Shown: positions 1-9,611 of the stretch, in pieces
How positions within the stretch are numbered: position 1 is the first letter of the stretch
Layout of the letters: every line of letters begins with the position of its first letter
NCBI GenBank assembly: GCA_002869385.1
Contig: PKTB01000012.1
Coordinates: 1-64,000 of the forward strand
Direction: 5' to 3'
Source: Marinilabiliales bacterium
GTDB taxonomy: Bacteria; Bacteroidota; Bacteroidia; Bacteroidales; ML635J-15
DNA length: 64,000 nucleotides
Translations under genes and position numbers: made by a program
The notes under the pieces: generated by a model
Databases searched by the model: none
Seen by the model: the letters and a program-made list of their open reading frames with translations, nothing else
What the model was told of the DNA's origin: nothing

Positions 1-1866
1 AACTCCTGTTCCGAGGACTGCGCCTGAACCACATCCACCTGCATACCATTGGTATGTAGCACCTGTACCACTAGTACCTCCGACAGCTGTTAATGTTGTA
101 TTATCACCAGGACAAATTGTCGTAGTTCCTGATATTTATGTTGGTGCTGTTGACTCTGTATAAACAGAAACTGTTGTTGAAGCACATGTAGTTGTTCCAC
201 AATCACCCTCATATCTTGCATAATATGTTGTTGATGAACTTAGTGTTTGTGATACAACCAATGGGTTTCCTGTACCTACCGATGTATTACCACAACCGTC
301 TTTATACCATTCAACTACAGCACCTGTACCAAGTGAACCACCTGAGGCTGTTAATGTTAAATTTGTTGGAGTCGATTGACACACACTTGTTGGACTAACA
401 ATTGCTGAAGTTGGTGCAACAGATGGTTCACAAGTTATCCAGTGAGAAATAAAAGCATCATCACCATAAGAGCCCTCTGTTAAAGAAATTGTATTACCGT
501 CTGGGTCAACATCAGCAGATGTGGCAAAATCAGTTCCAAAAAAGAAACCTGTATCATCTTTATCAACGCAAAGAGCCTTATAGTACGAAGATGTTGCAGG
601 CTCTGCAGCCCTAACTGCCCATTGAAAATTCTGATTCTCATCTAAGAATAAAACACCACCTGTCCAACCATTGCTTGTTAGATTACTTGTCCCCGCTCCT
701 GGGTCAAAGTCAAACGTTCCTGTTGGTATAGTTCTGGACATTAATACACCATTCTTGAATGTTTCCAATGCAGGCACTCCATTACCAAAGGGCGTGTTAT
801 ATCCCCAATCAACAGCTAAAGTAGATTTATTCATTCTTAAAAGTGGATATGAGGAAACTGTACCACCGGAAGCTGAGGTTAAATTATATGTTGCTCCAGT
901 TGGGTCAAAATCAATTGTCCCGGTATATTGAAGAGCAAAGTATAGATATGTATCTTCCAATGCAATATTATAACCACGATCATATGATGTACCACCAAAT
1001 GAATAAGCATAATTATAAGCTCCTGTACTACATAAGTACCTTGCAACAAAAATATCAGTATTACCATTAGATGTTAGGTTATTTACACCGGCACCTGGAT
1101 TAAAATCGACTGTATTAGGAAACCCTCCACATACATAAACATAAGTTCCATCTGTTTCAATATCATATGGTTCTTCATACCCAGTACCACCAAATGATAT
1201 TCCCCATTGATAAGCACCTGTAGAAGCTGTAAATTTAGCAATATAAGCGTCATAATCTCCAACAGCATTATGATTATCAACACCTGCAGTTGGGTCAAGG
1301 TCAACAACTCCTCCGCCAAAAGGCTCCTCAAATCTACTAAAGAAATATAAGTTCCCACTTCCATCAAGAGTAATAATGTTAGCTTGTACAGATGTTTCGT
1401 AACCCTCCATTGCATAATAATACTCTTGGGTACCACTAGGAGAATATTTTGTTAAAAACAATGCTAAATCTGTTACATATTGTTTACCGGCAACATATAC
1501 ATTACCATCCTTATCAACAGCTAAAGAGTTTCCAGCTCCAAGCCCCTGCAGACCAATGATATGTTGTGCCCACAGGTAATTCCCATCAGCATCATATTTC
1601 GCAATATAAGGATCTTCACTATACCAAGAACCATAATATGATGTTAACTCACCTCCAGCAGCACTGGGATTAAAATCACAAATACCACGAAATGTTCCGG
1701 TAACATAAACATTACCATCACCATCTGCAGCCACATCATGAACTCTAACTTTATCCTGAAAGCTGTCAGAACTTAATTGGTCTAATTGGGTTACCCATTC
1801 AACTTCCTGACCAAATATAAAAAGTGTAAACAATACACCACATAATAAAAGTAAAATCTTCTTCAT
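1..1866 (-). CDS. Secreted beta-propeller / Ig-like repeat protein, partial, with in-frame stop
   Basis: Runs off the left edge. The N-terminus (MKKILLLLCGVLFTLFIFGQ) is a clear signal peptide. Residues about 40-480 hold repeats of the type DGxGNVYVxG and FDPxxGxxNLTS, typical of SBBP/beta-propeller proteins of Bacteroidota; an Ig-like module with WYKDGCG and TTYYARY follows from about 490. The frame from the ATG ends at a TAA at 136-138, but on the minus strand the same frame continues to base 1 with ISGTTTICPGDNTTLTAVGG, which matches the Ig-like module of the 38.7-44.5 kb protein. The stop therefore sits between two Ig modules of one protein. Probably exported and attached to the surface; the C-terminal sorting domain would lie outside the window. 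The role is unknown; adhesin or structural surface protein is only a guess. Confidence 0.75.
136..138 (-). other. In-frame TAA inside Ig-like domain protein
   Basis: Minus-strand codons read S-T-A-P-T-stop-I-S-G-T-T-T. The related protein at 38.7-44.5 kb has APTTISGTTTIC at the equivalent place with no stop. The lost residue cannot be fixed from this one comparison. Confidence 0.7.
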
Positions 1867-2137
1867 AGTAGATATAAATAATTAAAGTAATACTAAATGT
1901 AAAATGCTGACTGTAAGCAAATTAACAATCAGACAATGCCTCCCACGTGAAAAATATTTTTTTCTCTTCAATAACTCTTTGTAAATTTAGAAAAATTGTA
2001 AGTGATTGCCAAAATTGAAAGCATATATTTTTTAATATTTTTTTAAATAATACATAGGCATATATACTGTATATATTTTACACTTTTCAACTGATAATAT
2101 TTACACTTTTCACTAACATTATTTTTTTTTTGGTTTT

Positions 2138-3427
2138 ATGATTAAAAAATTTCAATTAGTTTTATTGTTTAGAGATTTTGAAATGAAGTTTTTACATAGC
2201 ATAATATATATATTTGTAAATATTTTTCTAAAATGTATAGTTTTCAAACTTAATGTTTGCATTCTTATTATAGAAAAACTAAGTATTCGTCCTCCCGTTT
2301 TGCTACAAAGACTGCGGTATAGATTGAGCAATCACCATATACAATTTGGGAAACCACATTATTTAGAAAATTCTAATGGCCAAAATACTTTTATTATGTT
2401 ACCGGCAATTGGTTGGAATGATATGGTTCAAAGACAACAACAATTTGCAAAAACACTTTATTCAATGGGTTGGACTGTCTATTATCTCACAAAAGATATT
2501 GGAGGAGATGAAGTTAGAGGTTTAAAAAAGATAAAAGATAATCTCTTTTTATGTTCGGACATTAGGATACTTACTAAAATTGAAAATGCATGGATTTATA
2601 TGTGGTGGCCTGAGCATTTTGATGATTTAAAGCGATTTTTATCACCAAAATTCATTTATGATTATGCTGATAATATTGAAATTTTAACACATTACGATAG
2701 AAGACTAAGAAATAATCATTTTGAAGCCCTGAAAAGAGCAGATCTGGTTTTTGCAACAGCAGATTCTTTAAAAGAAGATATTGAAAAAATACGTCCAGAC
2801 AGTTTATTGATAACGAATGCTGTCACAATTGAAGATTTTCTAGTTTTAGAAAAACTACCTATCCCTGATGATATTGCAGATATCGTAAAATCGGGAAAAC
2901 CAATTATTGCCTACTATGGAATAATTTCTGAATGGAAGATCAATTATAAACTATTACTGAATGTTGCAAATAAATTAAATGATTTTACTTTCCTTTTAAT
3001 TGGTCCGGATTTCGATGGAAGTCTAAATAAGTTTGCATCAAAAGCATCATCAAATATAAAAATATTAGGTAAAAAACACTATCATGAACTACCTGCATAT
3101 ACGCGACACTTTTCTTTGGCTATGCTTCCTCTAAACATCAACAAAAAAACTATTACAATTTCGCCTGTTAAACTTTTTGAGTACTTTGCAATTGGGACTC
3201 CGGTAGTTTCTACTGCAATTCCTGAATGCAAAAAATACAAATCAGTTTTAATTGCTGAAAACGAAACTGAGTTTGTGAACAACATAAAGAAAGCAATCCA
3301 ATTAAAAGACTCTCTTGAATTTCAAAATATTCTGAAAACAGAAGCTGAGAACAATACCTGGAGAAAACGTTGTGAGATAGTTTCTAAAAATATGCAAAGA
3401 ATTAACAAGCAAAAATTGATTAAATAG
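2138..3427 (+). CDS. Glycosyltransferase, GT4-like (GT-B fold)
   Basis: A 429-residue ORF; translation may start at Met16 (position 2183), since the first 45 residues are hydrophobic and poorly typed. The C-terminal half carries a Rossmann segment with YYGIISEWKINYKLL and the nucleotide-sugar signature SPVKLFEYFAIGTPVVST, as in GT4 transferases that act on surface polysaccharide. The middle (YMWWPEHFDDL, YDYADNIEIL) looks like the family's N-terminal Rossmann lobe. It ends convergently with the GT8 gene on the other strand, overlapping it by 8 bp. Acceptor and sugar cannot be read from sequence. The locus suggests O-antigen or capsule assembly at the inner face of the cytoplasmic membrane. 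Confidence 0.8.
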   Translation: MIKKFQLVLLFRDFEMKFLHSIIYIFVNIFLKCIVFKLNVCILIIEKLSIRPPVLLQRLRYRLSNHHIQFGKPHYLENSNGQNTFIMLPAIGWNDMVQRQQQFAKTLYSMGWTVYYLTKDIGGDEVRGLKKIKDNLFLCSDIRILTKIENAWIYMWWPEHFDDLKRFLSPKFIYDYADNIEILTHYDRRLRNNHFEALKRADLVFATADSLKEDIEKIRPDSLLITNAVTIEDFLVLEKLPIPDDIADIVKSGKPIIAYYGIISEWKINYKLLLNVANKLNDFTFLLIGPDFDGSLNKFASKASSNIKILGKKHYHELPAYTRHFSLAMLPLNINKKTITISPVKLFEYFAIGTPVVSTAIPECKKYKSVLIAENETEFVNNIKKAIQLKDSLEFQNILKTEAENNTWRKRCEIVSKNMQRINKQKLIK

Positions 3428-4448
3428 TAGACTTCCTCCAAAACATCAATTTTTTTAAACAAAAATACAGTTTTTTGTTTTTCATCTTAATTCTACTACC
3501 AATCCTACCAATTAGCCTTCCGGGAAACCTAAAAAAGTGTCCCATTTTGTATCTTATATTTTCCCATATATAAGCATAAGGACATATTAAAGCATGTAAC
3601 CATAATCTATAACTATTCCATCTTATTAAAATTTGACTTAATGCCTTTTTTTTCAAAGATTCCTTTATAACTATTGTATTAGCTTTTTCGAGATTATTTT
3701 TCCATTCAGCATAATAAGGATTTTCTTTCTCCCATAGTTTTGGATAGTTTTCACGAGCAAAGAAATGCAAATTAATAAGCTTTATCCTCTTTGGAATTTT
3801 ATAGTTATGATGAGTTATAAACGTATTATAAATAAAAGGAAGCTTTTTAAACTTTTTATAAAAATAAAGATTTAATACAGGCTGTTCTCCAAACTTTCCA
3901 TCATCTTTATATTTAGCGAATAAGCTGATGAGATTATCATAGGTATCATCACTAATAATATCTGAATTAAAAGCCATAACACCTGAGTTAAACGAGTGCT
4001 TTGACAAATTATAACCGTCTTTTTTAATTTTCTCCAATGAATTAGGATAAAATTGATCCTTTAGTTTGTTAAAGTATGAGTCTCTTGCTGCGGTAAAAGC
4101 TTTTACTCTTGATAATCTCTCAAGTGAATTTCTAACAATTATATCAGCATCCAAAAAAATAATATTTCCCCATTCTCTAAACTCGGTTTTAAACAAACAA
4201 AACTTATCCAAAACCACAGGAGAATATCCTATTCCAATTTTCTCATCAATAATTTCTTCACATTCTCTGACTAAAATTCCTTTATCTCTAAACCACCTCA
4301 GCTTTTCTTCAGTAATATTATGAGCAAGCAGCATATAATCACCGTGCCAGCCTGCATTAAAGTAAGCACTTGAAAACAACTGTTTTACCTGATCGACAAA
4401 ATTATCATCAGCCAGACTAACTAATATATCCTTTTTAATATTTGTCAA
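3420..4448 (-). CDS. GT8-like glycosyltransferase, paralog 1
   Basis: 342 residues. It shows the glycogenin/LPS-galactosyltransferase (GT8) layout: N-terminal DILVSLADDNFVDQVKQLF, the metal-binding DxD in IIFLDADIIVR (about residue 100), SFNSGVMAFNSD, EQPVLNLYFY and HFFARENYPKLW (the His and KLW of the C-terminal sugar-nucleotide site). A basic tail with RFPGRLIGRIGSR follows and recurs in paralogs 3 and 4. It is one of four related genes in 6 kb, all on the minus strand, on both sides of the ABC exporter. It probably adds a hexose to LPS core or a surface polysaccharide. Donor and acceptor are unknown. Confidence 0.82.
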   Translation of the reverse strand: MTNIKKDILVSLADDNFVDQVKQLFSSAYFNAGWHGDYMLLAHNITEEKLRWFRDKGILVRECEEIIDEKIGIGYSPVVLDKFCLFKTEFREWGNIIFLDADIIVRNSLERLSRVKAFTAARDSYFNKLKDQFYPNSLEKIKKDGYNLSKHSFNSGVMAFNSDIISDDTYDNLISLFAKYKDDGKFGEQPVLNLYFYKKFKKLPFIYNTFITHHNYKIPKRIKLINLHFFARENYPKLWEKENPYYAEWKNNLEKANTIVIKESLKKKALSQILIRWNSYRLWLHALICPYAYIWENIRYKMGHFFRFPGRLIGRIGSRIKMKNKKLYFCLKKLMFWRKSTI

Positions 4449-4552
4449 GCGTTTTTAAGTTTATTATAAAGGTTTTTATTTATTCTTTTTACCAGTTCTC
4501 CAACTTTACCGACACAGCATTCTAAAAACTCTGCAAATACTTTTAATACTAC

Positions 4553-5440
4553 TTATAACTGTTTGAGAGTTTTCTTAAAAAAGAATGAAAAATAAATTTT
4601 AAACGAAAATACATTTGTTTTTAACCTACTCCACTCCTTTGCCGGGAATGGTTTACTCACATTTATCAATTCAGCCTTATCCAGATTTGCATGCCACTCT
4701 TTAGATAAATTTGAGTCTTCATAAGACAATTCTGAATCTTTAAGATGAACAATTATTCCCTCTATTTTATCCTTATTCTTACCGGTAAGTTTTTCTATTT
4801 TTTCAGGTGTTACATCATAGGCAATAGGTAATCTCTTCCAATTATTATAAAAGTACAGATTCAATGTAGGGTCGAGACCTGAAGATATTTGTTGAAATTG
4901 CTCATATAATTGTTTTAACTCAAAAAGCATATTTGCTTTAATAATATCTGTTGAAAATGCCATCACTCCGCAATTAAAAGCAGGCTTTTCTAGATTATAT
5001 ATAGATTTCAACTCATTATGCTGACTTTTATTGATATCATTATAAAAATAGTACTTCAGTTTATCATCTATTACATGCGGACTTGCAAATCCTTTTATTT
5101 TTGTAAGTCTTTTTAGAGATGAGCGAACAATTATATCCGCATCCAGAAAAACAATATTTTCCCATTTCTTAAATTCCTCCGTAAACAAATAAAAAACATC
5201 AAAAACGAGAGGCGGATACTTCTCCTTTCCTACCAAATGATAGTAGATTGGTTCGCATTCCTTAACTAATATGCCCCTAGAACGAAACCAATCAATATCT
5301 TTTTTTGAAACCTGATGAGCCAATAACATATAATCTCCATCCCAACCGGAATTATGATAAATTCCAGAAAATAGCTGCTTAGCGCAATCAAGATAATTCT
5401 GATCAGCCAGACTCACTATAAGATTTTTTTTATCGCTCAA
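4553..5440 (-). CDS. GT8-like glycosyltransferase, paralog 2 (short)
   Basis: 295 residues, the shortest of the four paralogs. It keeps NLIVSLADQNYLDCAKQLFS, the DxD in IVFLDADIIVR, and AFNCGVMAFS. Where the others have EQPVLN, DQATLN or EQTSLN it has LDPTLN, so the conserved Gln is replaced. The following His/KLW block is weak (IIVHLKDSELSYE), and the basic C-terminal tail of the other copies is absent. Its start overlaps the end of paralog 3 by 11 bp, so the two are probably translated from one message. It may have altered specificity or reduced activity; the fold assignment is firm. Confidence 0.78.
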   Translation of the reverse strand: MSDKKNLIVSLADQNYLDCAKQLFSGIYHNSGWDGDYMLLAHQVSKKDIDWFRSRGILVKECEPIYYHLVGKEKYPPLVFDVFYLFTEEFKKWENIVFLDADIIVRSSLKRLTKIKGFASPHVIDDKLKYYFYNDINKSQHNELKSIYNLEKPAFNCGVMAFSTDIIKANMLFELKQLYEQFQQISSGLDPTLNLYFYNNWKRLPIAYDVTPEKIEKLTGKNKDKIEGIIVHLKDSELSYEDSNLSKEWHANLDKAELINVSKPFPAKEWSRLKTNVFSFKIYFSFFFKKTLKQL

Positions 5441-6446
5441 TTTTTGTTTTTTTAAGTTTGTAATATAAGTCAGGATTATGCTTTCTAAGCCTCTCTCCTG
5501 TTTTCCCTAAAATCCGACCAGGTGTAATATAAATTTTCCTGAAGAAAACCAGTATCTCATTTACCAAATATGAGAAGAATAAAATATTATTATACCTTAA
5601 CCCAATCCACAACTCACCAATTTTGCTTAGTTTAACACCTTTTAGACTGTTTTTAAAATCAATATTATCTGATTGTTCTAAATTATATGAATAATTTGAG
5701 TAGAACTGATTTTCCATATCCCATAATGACGGATAGTCTTCTCGAAATGCAAAATGCAGAACCGATCTATTAATTCTACTTAGTTTTAAAACCGGAAGAT
5801 AATTTACACATGAATTATAGAATAGTGGCAATCGTTTCCATTTGTTATAAAATATAAAATTCAAACTCGTCTGTTCCCCGTATTTATATGATACAATATT
5901 GGTTTTTAAATCTCTTACCAAATTATCAAATAAATCTGGACTTATTATCCTTGTATTAAAAGCAATAAGACCAGCATTGAAAGCTTTTTTGTTAAGATTA
6001 AAATTTGATGTTAATACTGTCTTACATTTTTCGGAATTGAGCTGTGAGTAAAGACGATTGAATTCTTTTTTATACGGCAATTCCCTAACAGCAGCAAAGG
6101 TTCTGGTTTTCTTCAGACGATTTATAGGAATATTTATTAGTATATCAGCATCCATGTACACAACGACTTCCCAGACTTTGAATTCCTCCTTAAATAAATA
6201 CAGTTTATCAGCAATTAGAGGTGGCAGTTCTTTTTTATCACCCCAGGTTTCTTCAAGTAATAGCTTACATTCTTTAACTAAAATCCCTCTTTCAGTAAAC
6301 CATTTTAAATCCTGAGCAGGTATTTCATGAGATAATAACATATAATCACCATCCCAAAAACCATTAAGGTGTGCAGAAGCAAATAATTGCTTTGCCTGCT
6401 CAACATAGTCTTTATTGGCGAGTGTAACGAAAAGTTCTTTTCTCAT
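5430..6446 (-). CDS. GT8-like glycosyltransferase, paralog 3
   Basis: 338 residues. N-terminal ELFVTLANKDYVEQAKQLF, DxD in VVYMDADILIN, AFNAGLIAFNTR, EQTSLNFIFY and HFAFREDYPSLW place it in the same GT8-like group as its neighbours. A hydrophobic stretch near 290-310 and the TPGRILGKTGERLRKH tail suggest peripheral membrane attachment. First gene of a minus-strand pair with paralog 2 (11-bp overlap). A TAAATTTG box (minus strand, 6479-6486) lies upstream and fits a Bacteroidota -7 element. Diverges from the exporter genes. Confidence 0.82.
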   Translation of the reverse strand: MRKELFVTLANKDYVEQAKQLFASAHLNGFWDGDYMLLSHEIPAQDLKWFTERGILVKECKLLLEETWGDKKELPPLIADKLYLFKEEFKVWEVVVYMDADILINIPINRLKKTRTFAAVRELPYKKEFNRLYSQLNSEKCKTVLTSNFNLNKKAFNAGLIAFNTRIISPDLFDNLVRDLKTNIVSYKYGEQTSLNFIFYNKWKRLPLFYNSCVNYLPVLKLSRINRSVLHFAFREDYPSLWDMENQFYSNYSYNLEQSDNIDFKNSLKGVKLSKIGELWIGLRYNNILFFSYLVNEILVFFRKIYITPGRILGKTGERLRKHNPDLYYKLKKTKIER

Positions 6447-6478
6447 GTATCAGCTTTGTTTTAGCTTATAGTGAACTA

Positions 6479-6486
6479 CAAATTTA
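6479..6486 (-). promoter_or_regulatory. Candidate -7 box (TAAATTTG) for GT8 paralog 3
   Basis: Matches the Bacteroidota sigma-ABfr consensus TAnnTTTG and lies 33 bp before the ATG. No good TTG element is seen at the expected spacing upstream, so support is partial. Confidence 0.35.
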
Positions 6487-6551
6487 ATAAATACCTCATT
6501 TAAATAAAACACTCATCATAGATTTCTCTTTTTATTATTATCGAATAATTA

Positions 6552-6559
6552 TATATTTG
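6552..6559 (+). promoter_or_regulatory. Candidate -7 box (TATATTTG) for the ABC exporter
   Basis: Fits TAnnTTTG, 18 bp before the proposed TTG start, which would leave a very short leader. No -33 TTG at the usual distance. Confidence 0.35.
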
Positions 6560-6577
6560 TTGAATATAAGATTTTAA

Positions 6578-7333
6578 TTGGCTGGCAAATACCGATATAT
6601 AATAAAATTTTTGGTTTTAAAGAACCTTCAGGTTAAGTACAAACAAACTGCCTTGGGATTTTTATGGAGTCTGTTGCATCCGGCATTGTATTTATTAATA
6701 TTTGTAGCAATATTTTCAAGTGCATTTCAATCAATCCCGAACTATCCCCTTTATGTTTTAAGCGGACTGGTTTTCTGGATTTATTTTGCTGAAGCTGTTA
6801 ACAGGCTTAGTCAGGTTTTTATCAAAAACACACATATGATAAAATGCCTTGGAATACCAAAAATCACTTATGCAATAACAGAACTTGGCAGTGAACTCTT
6901 AAGCTTTTTGCTTGGTTTGATACCATTTCTGGTAATAATGTTCTTTATTGGTCTTGACTTTAGTGCAAATCTTCTATTTCTTATTCCTTTTATAATTCTG
7001 TTCTCAGTTTTTATTTTTTCTGTCGGTACATTTTTAGGATCATTTAATGTTTTTTTTAGAGATGTAGGACTATTATGGTTTACACTTAATCCTGCAATTT
7101 TCTATCTTAGTCCTATTGCATATTCATACGAAATCGTTCCTGACAAATTCAAGTATCTGGTAATGTATAACCCATTATACTATTTTCTGGAAATAATCAG
7201 AGATATACTTTATTATGGGCAAACACCGGGCTTCAGGATCTGGTTGTATTGTATAATCATAACAGTTATTACCGGATTATTAGCATATTTAACATATTCC
7301 AAAACTAAAAACAGCTTTATCTCGAATTTATAA
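6578..7333 (+). CDS. wzm: ABC-2 type polysaccharide export permease (Wzm-like)
   Basis: 251 residues with about six membrane helices. The N-terminal amphipathic block NLQVKYKQTALGFLWSLLHP is characteristic of O-antigen, teichoic acid and capsule ABC-2 permeases (Wzm/TagG/KpsM). Length agrees with the family (about 250-270). Translation must start at TTG 6578 or later: an in-frame TAA lies immediately upstream at 6575-6577 and no ATG is available before the conserved region. The ATPase gene follows after 1 bp, so this is a two-gene exporter operon. It forms the channel that moves undecaprenyl-linked glycan across the inner membrane. Confidence 0.88.
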   Translation: MAGKYRYIIKFLVLKNLQVKYKQTALGFLWSLLHPALYLLIFVAIFSSAFQSIPNYPLYVLSGLVFWIYFAEAVNRLSQVFIKNTHMIKCLGIPKITYAITELGSELLSFLLGLIPFLVIMFFIGLDFSANLLFLIPFIILFSVFIFSVGTFLGSFNVFFRDVGLLWFTLNPAIFYLSPIAYSYEIVPDKFKYLVMYNPLYYFLEIIRDILYYGQTPGFRIWLYCIIITVITGLLAYLTYSKTKNSFISNL

Positions 7334-7334
7334 A

Positions 7335-8069
7335 ATGGAAAAGGTAATAAGTCTTGAAAATATAACAGTTTCATATTTACAGAACAAAAATGGTATTGAG
7401 TCTGTAAAGGACCTGTTATTAAAAACTCCATTTCGTAAACCTTTCCAGAAATATGTTGTGCTAAAAGATTTCAATCTAAGTGTCAACAAAGGTGAAAGTC
7501 TTGGAATTCTTGGGCCTAACGGATGTGGGAAAAGCACATTATTACGAACTATTGCAGGTATAATTATTCCTGACACAGGTAAAATAAATGTTACAGCAAA
7601 AATATCACCACTTTTAGCACTTGGTGCAGGTGTTGAATTAGAACTTACGGGATATGAAAATATCAAAATAGCTTTAGCTCTTACGGGAAATTATCAAAGA
7701 AAAGACAGAAAAGAACTTATTGAAAAAGTTGCTGAATTCTCTGAACTAAGTACAAAGCATCTAAAAATGCCTGCAAAGAAATATTCAAGCGGAATGCTTG
7801 CAAGACTTTCATTCAGTAGTATTATTACAAATCAACCCGAGCTTCTTATGATAGATGAAGTACTTGCAGTTGGAGATCAGGGATTTCAAAAGAAATGCAA
7901 AACCAGAATTCATCAAATTATCGAAGATGGTGCGACAATGCTTTTTGTTTCCCATAACCCAAACGAAGTAACCGAATTATGCACAAGGGGTATCTGCATT
8001 AAGGATGGTAAAACAATCTTTGACGGAAACTCTATGGAAGCTGCCGATATTTACAGAGGTTTATTCTAA
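7335..8069 (+). CDS. wzt: ABC transporter ATPase for polysaccharide export (Wzt-like)
   Basis: 244 residues. Walker A GPNGCGKST (about residue 60), the ABC signature YSSGMLARLSFS, Walker B LLMIDEVLAVGD and the switch His in LFVSHNPNEV are all intact. The N-terminal stretch SVKDLLLKTPFRK before the core domain is typical of the Wzt/TagH/RfbB subfamily. There is no C-terminal carbohydrate-binding domain, so chain length or cap recognition is probably not done by this subunit. It pairs with the upstream permease, 1 bp away. Confidence 0.9.
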   Translation: MEKVISLENITVSYLQNKNGIESVKDLLLKTPFRKPFQKYVVLKDFNLSVNKGESLGILGPNGCGKSTLLRTIAGIIIPDTGKINVTAKISPLLALGAGVELELTGYENIKIALALTGNYQRKDRKELIEKVAEFSELSTKHLKMPAKKYSSGMLARLSFSSIITNQPELLMIDEVLAVGDQGFQKKCKTRIHQIIEDGATMLFVSHNPNEVTELCTRGICIKDGKTIFDGNSMEAADIYRGLF

Positions 8070-8209
8070 TCCTCGATGAAACTAAATTGGCTACTCTAAG
8101 TACAAATAAAATCTCTTTTCATAATCTTTGTAAACCTTCGTAACTCGGAACTTATAGCGCATATACATCCATCACCGGTTATCCATCACCAGACAATAAA
8201 CCCAAACCA

Positions 8210-9247
8210 CTAATTCTTCCTTTTCAGCTTTCTATACAGTGCCGGACTTAATTTCCTGATAATCCTTCCCATAAACCCTGCAAATCTTTCGGGAGCCCAA
8301 CTAAGAAAATGCCTAAAAGTCTGCCACCGACTTTTAAAGAAATAGTAAATATCATTTGCCATACTATGAGTTGAACGATATATCAAACGCTTAAGAATTC
8401 TATTATTAAGTGTGATTTTAAGTTCACTCCATTGCTTAATAGTTAATACTTTATCTGCATCAAAATCATCAGCTTTTTCAAGGTTACCTATCCATTCGTT
8501 AAAATATGGATTTTCCTCTTCCCATAATTTAGACTGACCTGGAGCTGTGATAAAGTGCATTACCAGACATTTAAAAATTTTTGGTAAACCTGTTTCATGA
8601 CATGCCATAAAAACATTATAAATATATGGCAAATGCTCCCATTTTTTGTAAAAGTACAAGTTTAATGTTGCCTGATCAAGAAATTGAAAATCCTCACGAT
8701 TTGTATTAAAGATATTTACAAGCTCGTCAAATGTATTCTCCTTAATGATTTCTGTTCTTAAGCTAAAAACTCCTGAATTAAATGCAGTCACATTAGTATC
8801 ATAGGTTTTACCGTTAAAAATTTTCTTTTCTGCATCAAAAAACTGTGTTTTAAGCTTTTTTGAATACAAATCTGCAACAGCAGCAAATTTTTTCACCTTT
8901 GTTAGCTTTTCCAATGGCCCACGAACAATTATATCGCAATCAAGAAAGATAATATTTGACCATTTTTGAAACTCGGGAGTAAATAAATAAAACTTATCCA
9001 GCACAACAGGGTTATAATAATAATCTACCCCATCAAGCCTTAGAGACTCGCATATCTTCACAAGAATCCCATGTGACTCAAACCACTTTAATTCCTCATC
9101 AGGAATTTCGTGACTTAGTAACATATAATCACCTTTCCAACCAGCATTATGATAAACACTTGAAAAAAGCTGTTTTGCCTGATTCAGATAATTATAATTT
9201 GCTAATGTTACAAGAAGGTCTTTCTTCATCTTTTTGTATTTATTCAC
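8210..9247 (-). CDS. GT8-like glycosyltransferase, paralog 4
   Basis: 345 residues; Met7 (MKKDLL, position 9229) aligns better with the paralogs and is the likelier start. It shows DLLVTLANYNYLNQAKQLFS, the metal-binding motif in IIFLDCDIIVR (DCD instead of DAD), AFNSGVFSLRTE, DQATLNLYFY and HFITAPGQSKLW, followed by the tail APERFAGFMGRIIRKLSP seen in paralogs 1 and 3. Probably transfers a hexose during surface-glycan synthesis. It stands alone on the minus strand between the exporter and the heptose operon. A possible -7 box (TATTTTTG) lies at 9294-9301. Confidence 0.82.
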   Translation of the reverse strand: MNKYKKMKKDLLVTLANYNYLNQAKQLFSSVYHNAGWKGDYMLLSHEIPDEELKWFESHGILVKICESLRLDGVDYYYNPVVLDKFYLFTPEFQKWSNIIFLDCDIIVRGPLEKLTKVKKFAAVADLYSKKLKTQFFDAEKKIFNGKTYDTNVTAFNSGVFSLRTEIIKENTFDELVNIFNTNREDFQFLDQATLNLYFYKKWEHLPYIYNVFMACHETGLPKIFKCLVMHFITAPGQSKLWEEENPYFNEWIGNLEKADDFDADKVLTIKQWSELKITLNNRILKRLIYRSTHSMANDIYYFFKSRWQTFRHFLSWAPERFAGFMGRIIRKLSPALYRKLKRKN

Positions 9248-9611
9248 TTCATATCTGTCATAAAAACAAATATTGCCGAATTCCTTGCTCTTACAAAAAT
9301 AAAAAATATTTATTTCTAAGCCGTAGTGTTTTTGAAGACAATCTTTTTGGAAAAAGATAATTGCTTGTTTTTGTCATTATTTTTGAGCTTCGGCTACGCT
9401 CAACTAACTCAAAAAATCCCGCCATAAACAGATTATGCATTGAATTAAACACATATCCGTAAAATTGCGGATATGTGGTTCAAGACTTTTGACCCTCGGT
9501 TCACTTTACCAAACCCTTTCAAAAAAATCTTTCTTTTCTTGATTTAAAGAAATTTTGCTGATGAATTGTGTTTTATTATCTTTGAAAAGATATTAAATCC
9601 TATTTTCTAAA
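9248..9611. other. Gene-free interval with hairpin and promoter
   Basis: Divergent region between GT8 paralog 4 and the heptose operon. It holds an inverted repeat (TTTTTGAG at 9380-9387, CTCAAAAA at 9408-9415) around a GC-richer loop, and a Bacteroidota-type promoter at 9554-9584. No ORF with coding character was found. Confidence 0.5.
9554..9584 (+). promoter_or_regulatory. Bacteroidota promoter of the heptose operon
   Basis: TTTG (9554-9557), 19-bp spacer, TATCTTTG (9577-9584): a full match to the TTTG-N19-TAnnTTTG pattern. Transcription would start near 9590, about 20 bp before the ATG of hddC. Confidence 0.6.

Noticed and set aside
671..1436. Overlapping ORFs on both strands under the beta-propeller gene
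   Set aside because: Low-complexity shadows of the repeat codons; no independent start context.
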